From contig SKWB01000265.1 in assembly GCA_007129135.1 (NCBI GenBank), positions 1-6,664 of the forward strand: 6,664 nucleotides of DNA. Reading direction: 5' to 3'. Under the pieces are notes generated by a model. That model was not told the origin of the DNA. It ran no database searches and was given only the letters and a program-made list of their open reading frames with translations. This document shows positions 1 through 5,353 of this stretch, piece by piece. The stretch's first letter is position 1, and every line of letters starts with the position of its first letter. The stretch comes from Halococcaceae archaeon (GTDB taxonomy: Archaea; Halobacteriota; Halobacteria; Halobacteriales; Halalkalicoccaceae). A program made the position numbers and the translations under genes.

Positions 1-466
1 CCTCGACCAGCGCCTCGATCGCGTCGCCGAGCATCGAGAGGGCGATCAGGCGCATCTGCATGACGGTGTTGTGGATCGAGAGCTCCCCCGAGTCGAGGAA
101 GTCCCGCAGCACGATCCGGCCGTCGGTCTCGGTGCTCACCTCGAAGCCGACGAGACCCGTCGTCACCGACCTGATCGCGCGGCGCTGTGTGTGTGTGATC
201 TCGTCGGCTTCGAGGACGATCTCCGGAAAGCCGTTCACGTAGAGCGTGACGATCCGGCTGACCAGTTCGGTCTCCTCGACGTCCGAGATGTCGACGCTCG
301 CGGCAGCCTCGGGGGGGTACTCGTTCGGCGTCGCGATCAGCGAGTCGGCCTCGCGGAAGAACGCGAGCTCCGTCCCGGCCTCGATGCCGAGGTCGGTCGC
401 CCACTCCTTCGGCAGCGAGACGGTGAACGTCGACCCGCCCGTGATCTGAACCTTTCGGACCTCCAT
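1..466 (-). CDS. SpoVT/AbrB-domain PhoU-like phosphate regulator, 3' end beyond window
   Basis: The frame opens at an ATG at 466-464 and stays open to the left edge, giving 155 codons; the C-terminus is outside the window. Residues 1-47 (starting MEVRKVQITGGSTFTVSLPK) look like a SpoVT/AbrB swapped-hairpin DNA-binding domain, with the typical pattern of a polar strand, a 'slPKeWa..lGI..Gtel' turn and a second strand. Residues 48-128 are an acidic linker/alpha-beta segment I cannot name. Residues 129-155 (SIHNTVMQMRLIALSMLGDAIEAL) resemble the first PhoU helix. This order matches haloarchaeal proteins annotated as phosphate uptake regulators, normally a little over 300 residues, so about half is missing. 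It is transcribed away from pstS across a shared intergenic region, which suggests control of the pst operon or itself (inference). The start is supported by a TATA-like box about 26 bases upstream. A C7 run (311-317) and a (CA)6 run (186-197) lie in the coding strand. Confidence 0.85.
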   Translation of the reverse strand, partial: MEVRKVQITGGSTFTVSLPKEWATDLGIEAGTELAFFREADSLIATPNEYPPEAAASVDISDVEETELVSRIVTLYVNGFPEIVLEADEITHTQRRAIRSVTTGLVGFEVSTETDGRIVLRDFLDSGELSIHNTVMQMRLIALSMLGDAIEALVE

Positions 467-489
467 AGCACTGGTTCGCACCACCCGTA

Positions 490-513
490 CATAAGCCTGT
501 CCAAAAGTATATA
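490..513 (-). promoter_or_regulatory. Promoter elements of the AbrB-PhoU gene (two TATA-like boxes)
   Basis: Read on the minus strand, CTTATG occupies 495-490 and ends 24 bases before the ATG at 466, the position expected for a leaderless haloarchaeal transcript that starts at or next to the start codon. A second AT-rich element, TATATACTTTT, occupies 513-503 and would place a start near 485, giving a leader of about 20 bases without a clear Shine-Dalgarno sequence. Which box is used cannot be told from sequence. Confidence 0.5.
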
Positions 514-642
514 GAATACTCGAGATCGCCGATCGGGGTGAAAGAATCGCCGAAATTCTGAGCGTCACGAGCGAAGTACTGAGTCAACCCATCTCGCTCC
601 GGAGTCATCTTCACACGACCTATCGAATTTAGAACCTTACCT

Positions 643-679
643 GGAACGTCCTGAAAGTCGTTCAGAACGCTTTTCAGGG
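643..679. promoter_or_regulatory. Nested palindromes, candidate operator
   Basis: Several inverted repeats overlap here. CGTTC-A-GAACG (659-669) is a perfect 11-base palindrome around a single central base. CCTGAAA (650-656) pairs with TTTCAGG (672-678). CTGAA (651-655) pairs with TTCAG (661-665), and GAACG (644-648) pairs with CGTTC (659-663). The CTGAA/TTCAG half-sites begin at 651, 661 and 673, roughly one helical turn apart, which suits a multimeric DNA-binding protein. The site lies about 145 bases from the near TATA box of each flanking gene. An operator role is inference; it could instead fold as RNA if transcribed. Confidence 0.35.
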
Positions 680-778
680 CATTTTGGAGCAAATCAGACG
701 AAGGACGATCGGCTGCGAGTACCTTCCCCGGCATATCGATACGTCCCTATCGTTACTGGTATTTTCTCATCGTATAAC

Positions 779-807
779 TATATATTTCTCTTAGCAATTT
801 ACTTATG
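779..807 (+). promoter_or_regulatory. Promoter elements of the pst operon (two TATA-like boxes)
   Basis: CTTATG at 802-807, preceded by an AT-rich stretch (TTAGCAATTTA at 791-801), ends 24 bases before the pstS ATG at 831, as for a leaderless transcript. A second box, TATATAT at 779-785, lies about 20 bases further upstream and would start transcription near 808, leaving a leader of about 23 bases with no purine-rich ribosome-binding site. From memory, the Halobacterium salinarum pst1 operon has been reported to use alternative transcription starts depending on phosphate; the stacked boxes here would fit such a switch, but this is inference. Confidence 0.55.
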
Positions 808-830
808 CCGTCCACACATCCGATCGATCG

Positions 831-1850
831 ATGCCAAACGACCCATCGCGGATCACGGGTAGCACCTCGCGCCGAACGTTCATCGCGACGGCAGGCGCGG
901 CGAGCGGGTTCTCGCTCGCTGGCTGTCTCGGCGGGGGTGGCGGGGGAGACGGTGGCGTCTCGGGAACGATCGAGGCCTCGGGAAGCAACACGGTCGCACC
1001 GATCACGGGTGCGGCCGCCGAGGACTTCGAGGCCGAGTACGGCGACGCGCAGGTCAACGTCGATCCACAGGGCACGGGGGCCGGGTTCTCGGAGTTCGCA
1101 CAGGGCAACTCCGACATCCAGAGCGCGAGCCGCGAGATCGACGACGAGGAGGCCGCAGAGGCCGAGGAGAACGACGTCGAGTACTCGCTCTACACGATCG
1201 GGCAGGACGGCCTCTGCGTCGTGAAGAACGCGGAGAACGACTGGATGGACGAGATCAGCCTCGACGAACTCAGGGAGGTCTGGGAGTTCGAGTCCGAGAT
1301 AGAGACGTGGAGCGATCTGAACCCCGACTATCCGGACGAGGAGATGATCCTCTACGCGCGTGACGACGCTTCCGGCACGTTCGACTACTTCACGCTCGAG
1401 ATCAACGGCGAGGTCGGCAACATCCGCGACGACTACTCCGCACACAGCCAGACCGACAACGTGATGCAGGGGGTCGCCGCGGACCTGGGTGGCTTCGGCT
1501 GGGGTGGACTCGGCTACTACTTAGACTTCGAGGACGACCTCGAACTCCTCGCCGTCGAGAGCGACGAGGACGGCGAGTACTACCTCCCCGACGAGGAGAA
1601 CATCGAGTCCGGGGTCTACTCGCCGCTGACCCGTCCGCTGTTCATCTACGTGAACCACGCCTCGCTGGAGGAGAACCCGGACCTACTCGGCTCGTTCGTC
1701 CGCTTTTACTTCAACGGCCAGCTCGACTTCGCGCCGGAGGTCGGCTTCTTCGCGACGCCGGACGAGCAGGTCGACGAGAACCACGACGAGTTCGACGGGG
1801 TCCTCTCCGATATGGGAATCGAGGACGAGATCACCGAGGAGCGGGCGTAG
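831..1850 (+). CDS. pstS: Phosphate ABC transporter substrate-binding protein, Tat lipoprotein
   Basis: This 339-residue protein captures inorganic phosphate outside the cell and delivers it to PstC-PstA. The N-terminus carries a twin-arginine signal (S-R14-R15-T-F), a hydrophobic stretch and an LAGC lipobox with Cys32 as the likely lipidated residue, followed by a Gly-rich tether (34-45), as in many haloarchaeal binding proteins exported folded and anchored by lipid. Ligand-binding features of the PstS family are present: GSNTVAP (51-57), GTGAGFSEFAQGNSDIQSASR (81-101) with the conserved Asp95, and R177-D-D-A-S181-G-T183, matching the Arg and Ser-Gly-Thr that hold phosphate in E. coli PstS. 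The body is very acidic, typical of halophile surface proteins. The ATG at 831 is chosen because it gives a complete Tat signal and sits at leaderless spacing from a TATA box. It is first in the operon, 12 bases before pstC. A sulfate or molybdate protein is unlikely given the pstCAB-phoU context. Confidence 0.95.
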   Translation: MPNDPSRITGSTSRRTFIATAGAASGFSLAGCLGGGGGGDGGVSGTIEASGSNTVAPITGAAAEDFEAEYGDAQVNVDPQGTGAGFSEFAQGNSDIQSASREIDDEEAAEAEENDVEYSLYTIGQDGLCVVKNAENDWMDEISLDELREVWEFESEIETWSDLNPDYPDEEMILYARDDASGTFDYFTLEINGEVGNIRDDYSAHSQTDNVMQGVAADLGGFGWGGLGYYLDFEDDLELLAVESDEDGEYYLPDEENIESGVYSPLTRPLFIYVNHASLEENPDLLGSFVRFYFNGQLDFAPEVGFFATPDEQVDENHDEFDGVLSDMGIEDEITEERA

Positions 1851-1862
1851 GTCGCGAGGTCG

Positions 1863-2852
1863 ATGAGCACCGACACCGACCCGAGTCAGGGATTCGCGGA
1901 CGAGATCGTCCGGAAAGACAACGCCGAGAACCGCCGCGTTCGACGGGGACTGTTCGGTTGTGCGGCGATCACCGTCCTGACGACGGTCGCGATCTTCGTC
2001 GTGCTGATCGACAACGCGTTCGGGTTCTTCTTCGACGTCAGGCTCTACGAGGCGACCTTGCAGGGTGGGGCGACCCAGCAGATCACGTTCACCGAGTACT
2101 TCACGGGGGCGCGCTGGGCGCCCTCGCACTCGACGCCCGACTTCGGCATCCTCCCGCTGATCAACGGGACGCTGATGGTCACGGTGGGGGCGGCGTTCGT
2201 CTCCATCCCGATCGGGACCGCGACGGCGATCTACCTCTCGGAGTACGCACGACCCGAGGTCAGATCGAAGCTCAAACCCGCCCTGGAAGTGCTCGCGGGC
2301 GTCCCGACGATCGTCTACGGCTTCTTCGCTATCTCCTTTATCACGCCGATCTTCATCCGACCCTTCTTCGAACTGTTCGGGGTTCGTGCGAGCTTCTTCA
2401 ACGCGCTCGCGGCGATCATCGTCGTCGGCATCATGACGATCCCGATGGTGGCGTCGATCTCAGAGGACGCGATGCAGGCGGTCCCGGACGACCTCAGGAA
2501 CGGTGCGTATGCGCTCGGGGCCTCGCGTCACGAGGTCTCGATGGGGGTCGTCCTCCCGGCCTCTATCTCAGGCGTGTTCGCGTCGTACATCCTCGCCATC
2601 TCGCGAGCGATCGGGGAGACGATGGCCGTCACCCTCGCGATGGGCGCCCAGCCCCGGATGTCGCTCAGCCCGCTCGTCGAGATGATGACGATGACCTCGT
2701 TCATGGTCTCGCGCGCACGCGGCGAGTCCGCCGTCGGCTCGATCGACTACCAGAGCCTCTTCGCCGTCGGGCTGACGCTGTTCGTGATGACGCTCGCGGC
2801 GAACCTGCTCAACGACTACATCAAACGCCGTTATCGGGAGGTCTACCAGTGA
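1863..2852 (+). CDS. pstC: Phosphate ABC transporter permease PstC
   Basis: This 329-residue membrane protein forms half of the phosphate channel. A charged cytoplasmic N-terminus (1-29) is followed by about six membrane segments: roughly 31-57, 102-126, 141-163, 178-200, 228-252 and 297-320. Between the first two lies a long external loop (about 58-100). The ABC-permease coupling motif is clear: [20 protein letters not shown] (201-220), then [12 protein letters not shown], the loop that contacts PstB. The RAIGE motif (248-252) in the fifth segment is shared with PstA and typical of Pst permeases. The length is normal for the family. The gene starts 12 bases after pstS; a GAGGT (1856-1860) lies only two bases before the ATG, too close for a good Shine-Dalgarno site, so initiation probably relies on coupling. 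PstC is preferred over PstA for this copy by gene order and by its longer N-terminal region. Confidence 0.95.
   Translation: MSTDTDPSQGFADEIVRKDNAENRRVRRGLFGCAAITVLTTVAIFVVLIDNAFGFFFDVRLYEATLQGGATQQITFTEYFTGARWAPSHSTPDFGILPLINGTLMVTVGAAFVSIPIGTATAIYLSEYARPEVRSKLKPALEVLAGVPTIVYGFFAISFITPIFIRPFFELFGVRASFFNALAAIIVVGIMTIPMVASISEDAMQAVPDDLRNGAYALGASRHEVSMGVVLPASISGVFASYILAISRAIGETMAVTLAMGAQPRMSLSPLVEMMTMTSFMVSRARGESAVGSIDYQSLFAVGLTLFVMTLAANLLNDYIKRRYREVYQ
2837..2842 (+). promoter_or_regulatory. Strong ribosome-binding site that fixes the pstA start
   Basis: GGAGGT lies inside the last codons of pstC, six bases before a GTG at 2849 and 15 bases before the in-frame ATG at 2858. The spacing favours the GTG, which overlaps the pstC stop codon as GTGA. 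It is the clearest Shine-Dalgarno match in the operon. Confidence 0.65.
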
Positions 2853-3751
2853 GCACGATGGGTGGCGACGGCCTCTTCGAGGACGTCGACCTCACGTGGG
2901 TGAAGCGAAAGGGCACGGCGTTCTACCTGCTCTGTCTCGCCTCCTCGCTGTTCGGGATCGTCATGCTCGGCTTCCTGATCCTCGACGTACTCTACGAGGC
3001 GGCGCTCGGGCCGATCGAGTTCGAGATCAGCCTCACGACCTTCCTCACCGATCCCGCCTCGCGCCACCCCGAGCAGGCGGGCTACCTCGGCGCGATACTC
3101 GGCTCCGTCTGGCTGATGGTCCTCACCGTGATCCTCTCGTTTTTCATCGGCGTCGGATCGGCGATCTACCTGGAGGAGTACGCCCCCGACACCCGGATCA
3201 CGCGGCTGATCGAGGCGAACCTCACGAACCTCGCGGGCGTCCCCTCGATCGTCTACGGGCTGCTCGTGCTCGCGGTGTTCGTCAACGGTTTCACCCTGGG
3301 CTCGATCCTCCTCGCGGGCTCGATCGCCCTCGCGCTGCTGGTGATGCCGATCATCATCGTCTCCAGCCAGGAGGCGCTTCGTGCGGTGCCAAGCGGGATG
3401 CGCGACGGCTCGTCGGCGACCGGCGCGACGAGGTGGCAGACGATCCGTCACGTCGTGCTCCCGGCGGCGATCCCGGGGATCATGACGGGGACGATCCTCG
3501 CGCTCGCGCGGGCGATCGGGGAGACCGCCCCGCTCATCATGGTCGGCGCGATCCTGAGCGCGATCCGACTCCCGTCCGGGCCGTTCGACTCGTTCGGATC
3601 GATGCCGACGCAGATCTACTACTGGGCGACCGCTCCGGGTCCCGAGTGGGGCCATCTCGCGGCGATGGCGATCGTCGTCCTCCTCGCGGTGATGCTCTCG
3701 ATGAACGCGGCCGCGGTGTTGCTCAGGAACAGATACGAGAAGGACCTCTGA
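2849..3751 (+). CDS. pstA: Phosphate ABC transporter permease PstA
   Basis: This second channel subunit has 300 residues. About six membrane segments are visible: roughly 23-50, 81-108, 125-149, 150-172, 203-231 and 267-292. The coupling loop is [20 protein letters not shown] (175-194), followed by [16 protein letters not shown], closely parallel to that of PstC. The RAIGE motif falls at 221-225, followed by TAPL, a common PstA signature, and the external loop segment [10 protein letters not shown] (69-78) is also PstA-like. The start is taken as GTG at 2849 because an excellent GGAGGT precedes it by six bases and it overlaps the pstC stop by four bases. The ATG at 2858 would shorten the protein by only three residues. 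Overlap with pstC and a two-base gap to pstB indicate translational coupling, which would keep subunit ratios balanced. The paired permease sequences probably reflect the old duplication known for this family. Confidence 0.94.
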   Translation: MSTMGGDGLFEDVDLTWVKRKGTAFYLLCLASSLFGIVMLGFLILDVLYEAALGPIEFEISLTTFLTDPASRHPEQAGYLGAILGSVWLMVLTVILSFFIGVGSAIYLEEYAPDTRITRLIEANLTNLAGVPSIVYGLLVLAVFVNGFTLGSILLAGSIALALLVMPIIIVSSQEALRAVPSGMRDGSSATGATRWQTIRHVVLPAAIPGIMTGTILALARAIGETAPLIMVGAILSAIRLPSGPFDSFGSMPTQIYYWATAPGPEWGHLAAMAIVVLLAVMLSMNAAAVLLRNRYEKDL

Positions 3752-3753
3752 AC

Positions 3754-4596
3754 ATGTCATCACAGGAACAGACGCAGTCGAACGCGGAACTGGAGATCGA
3801 GACGGAGATACAGAGCGAGCGGAGCGACCGCGAGACACGGGCGGACGAGCCGGTACTCGAGGTGAGAGAGCTCGACGTCCACTACGGCGACGAGCGGGCG
3901 CTCCAGCCGGTGAACGCCGATATACCGGAGAAGAAGGTGACGGCGATCATCGGACCCTCGGGCTGTGGGAAGTCGACGTTCCTCCGGTGTGTCAACCGGA
4001 TGAACGACCAGATCGACGTCTGCTCGGTCGGCGGGGAGCTCTACTTCCACGGCAAGAACGTCTACGACGACGACGTCGATCCGGTCGCCCTCAGACGGAA
4101 GATCGGGCAGGTGTTCCAGCGACCGAACCCGTTCCCCAAGTCGATCTACGACAACGTCGCGTACGGGCTTCGAATCCAGGGGAAGACCGACGACCTCGAT
4201 ACGAGAGTAGAGCGCGCGCTCAGACGGGCGGCGCTCTGGAGCGAGGTCGAAGACCGCCTCGACGAGAGCGCGCTCGACCTCTCTGGCGGCCAGCAACAAC
4301 GGCTCTGTATCGCCCGTGCGATCGCGCCTGACCCCGAGGTACTGTTGATGGACGAGCCGGCGAGCGCGCTCGATCCGATCGCGACCGCGAAGGTCGAGGA
4401 CCTGATCGAGGACCTGGCGGAGAACTACACCGTCGTGATCGTCACCCACAACATGCAGCAGGCCGCCCGGATCTCGGACAAAACGGCCGTCTTCCTCACG
4501 GGCGGCGAGCTCGTCGAGTTCGACGACACGACGACGATCTTCGAGAACCCGGCGAACCAGGCGGTCGAGGACTACATCACCGGCAAGTTCGGGTGA
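3754..4596 (+). CDS. pstB: Phosphate ABC transporter ATP-binding protein
   Basis: This 280-residue cytoplasmic ATPase energises phosphate import. All nucleotide-binding motifs are present and intact: Walker [10 protein letters not shown] (67-75), Q-loop Gln122 within [11 protein letters not shown], the ABC signature LSGGQQQR (176-183), Walker B VLLMDEP (196-202), D-loop SALD (204-207) and switch His232 in THNMQQA. The [14 protein letters not shown] run and the closing 'P.n...edYitGkfG' are specific hallmarks of PstB within the ABC superfamily. The core begins near residue 33, leaving an N-terminal extension rich in Glu, Gln, Ser and Arg that the E. coli protein lacks; no in-frame start lies close to the core to remove it. 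The ATG is two bases after the pstA stop, with a weak AAGGA (3740-3744) upstream. Confidence 0.97.
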   Translation: MSSQEQTQSNAELEIETEIQSERSDRETRADEPVLEVRELDVHYGDERALQPVNADIPEKKVTAIIGPSGCGKSTFLRCVNRMNDQIDVCSVGGELYFHGKNVYDDDVDPVALRRKIGQVFQRPNPFPKSIYDNVAYGLRIQGKTDDLDTRVERALRRAALWSEVEDRLDESALDLSGGQQQRLCIARAIAPDPEVLLMDEPASALDPIATAKVEDLIEDLAENYTVVIVTHNMQQAARISDKTAVFLTGGELVEFDDTTTIFENPANQAVEDYITGKFG

Positions 4597-4600
4597 GCCG

Positions 4601-5269
4601 GTGAGCCGCTGGGCCTACCGCGCGGAACTGCGGGACCTCCGCGAGGAGCTGCTCGCGATGAGCGACCTGGTCTGTGAGGCGCTCCAGCGGGCACTCGACT
4701 CACTGGAAGAACGCGACGCGGCGCTCGCCCGGCGGGTCATCGAGGGCGACGACGAGATCAACGAGCGCTATCTCGCGATCGAGGGGCACTGTACCGAACT
4801 GATCGCCCGCCAGCAGCCGGTCGCGGGCGACATGCGATTCGTCGTCGCGACGTTCAAGATCAGCACGGACCTCGAACGGATCGGCGACCTCGCGAGGAAC
4901 CTCGCTACCTACGCCACCCGGGGCGAGCGCCACGCCTATCCCGAGGTCGACGCCGGGACGATCGGGCGGCACGTTCTCGCGATGGTCCGGGAGGCGGTGG
5001 CCGCCTACGCGGCGGAGGACCCATCGGCGTGTTACACGGTCGCCGAGCGCGACGCGGAGATCGATCGGCTCTGCGAGGCGGCCAGCGGGATCGTCGTTCG
5101 CGATCTGTTGGCTGAGCGTGGTCCCGACGAGTCGGCCGAGAGCCTGCTGGCCGACGCCTCGCGGCTCTTCCTCACGATCCGGGACTTGGAACGGGTCGGC
5201 GACCACGCGGTGAACGTCGCCGCGCGCACGCTCTACATGGTCGAGGGGAACGACGACCTGCTCGCGTGA
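4601..5269 (+). CDS. phoU: Phosphate signalling complex protein PhoU
   Basis: This 222-residue, all-helical cytoplasmic protein has two PhoU repeats. Each ends in the diagnostic metal-binding helix: DLERIGDLARNLA (90-102) in the first and DLERVGDHAVNVAART (195-210) in the second. The N-terminus (R-x-x-L-x-x-L-x-x-x-L-L-x-M, 7-20) is the normal start of PhoU, which supports the GTG at 4601; the next in-frame ATG (4658) would remove that helix. The GTG follows the pstB stop by four bases, with GGGTGA (4591-4596) as a possible weak ribosome-binding site. In bacteria PhoU restrains Pst activity and links it to PhoR. Haloarchaeal loci often lack a PhoR neighbour, as here, so the role is more likely direct modulation of the transporter or cross-talk with the divergent AbrB-PhoU protein (inference). 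It has no DNA-binding domain. Confidence 0.95.
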   Translation: MSRWAYRAELRDLREELLAMSDLVCEALQRALDSLEERDAALARRVIEGDDEINERYLAIEGHCTELIARQQPVAGDMRFVVATFKISTDLERIGDLARNLATYATRGERHAYPEVDAGTIGRHVLAMVREAVAAYAAEDPSACYTVAERDAEIDRLCEAASGIVVRDLLAERGPDESAESLLADASRLFLTIRDLERVGDHAVNVAARTLYMVEGNDDLLA

Positions 5270-5280
5270 GCTGACGGGGA

Positions 5281-5311
5281 CCGCCGCTCGCGCCGAACCC
5301 GGTGTCGGCGG
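5281..5311. repeat. Overlapping GC-rich inverted repeats after phoU
   Basis: CGCCGA (5291-5296) pairs with TCGGCG (5305-5310) around an eight-base loop, and CCGCCG (5281-5286) pairs with CGGCGG (5306-5311). The two stems share the right arm, so they exclude each other. They sit 12-42 bases after the phoU stop. There is no following T-run, so this is not a convincing archaeal terminator; it could be chance in GC-rich DNA or a weak hairpin at a transcript end. Confidence 0.3.
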
Positions 5312-5320
5312 AGAGAGCGG

Positions 5321-5328
5321 TAGTTTCA
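5321..5328 (+). promoter_or_regulatory. Weak TATA-like box before the photolyase
   Basis: TAGTTTCA is the only AT-leaning stretch in the 84-base gap between phoU and the photolyase gene, and its centre lies about 29 bases before the ATG at 5354, near leaderless spacing. The match to a haloarchaeal TATA box is poor. Transcription could equally reach the gene by read-through from the pst operon. Confidence 0.3.
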
Positions 5329-5353
5329 CGCCCCACTCGGTCCCAGTACCGCT

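Larger units (their letters stand above)
467..830. other. Divergent intergenic control region, no gene seen
   Basis: This 364-base stretch separates the minus-strand AbrB-PhoU gene from pstS. I see no convincing small ORF or RNA gene. It is clearly more AT-rich than the flanking genes, above all at 740-807 and 487-520. It holds two TATA-like elements pointing left (490-495 and 508-513), two pointing right (779-785 and 802-807), a dense cluster of dyad symmetry at 643-679, and a short palindrome abutting the pstS start codon. The arrangement is what a shared, regulated promoter region for a phosphate-responsive regulator and its transporter would look like; no site has a proven binding protein. 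Confidence 0.8.

Noticed and set aside
71..514. Plus-strand open frames over the left-edge regulator
   Set aside because: They lack promoter and domain evidence, while the minus strand encodes a clear AbrB-type N-terminus with a leaderless promoter.
569..599. GAGCGA/TCGCTC inverted repeat in the intergenic region
   Set aside because: It has six-base arms with a 19-base spacer and no extension, well within chance for this composition.
753..1445. Long minus-strand open frame opposite pstS
   Set aside because: It is a GC-rich antisense shadow. Its predicted protein is dominated by Arg, Val and Leu repeats without any recognisable motif, and pstS on the other strand is unambiguous.
1958..2848. 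Upstream extension of the pstA reading frame through most of pstC
   Set aside because: The frame is open but its translation is an Arg/Asp-rich shadow of pstC; the recognisable PstA sequence starts at the GTG at 2849 behind GGAGGT.
2896..3753. Upstream extension of the pstB reading frame over pstA
   Set aside because: It is low-complexity Arg/Pro/Asp-rich sequence with no ABC features; PstB starts at the ATG at 3754.
2843..3838. 331-codon minus-strand open frame opposite pstA and the start of pstB
   Set aside because: The translation is almost entirely Arg, Asp, Glu and Val, as expected from reading a third-position GC-biased gene backwards, and it spans two well-supported genes.
5270..5353. 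Rho-independent-style or T-rich terminator after phoU
   Set aside because: Hairpins are possible, but the only T-run is three bases long, so no terminator can be supported.
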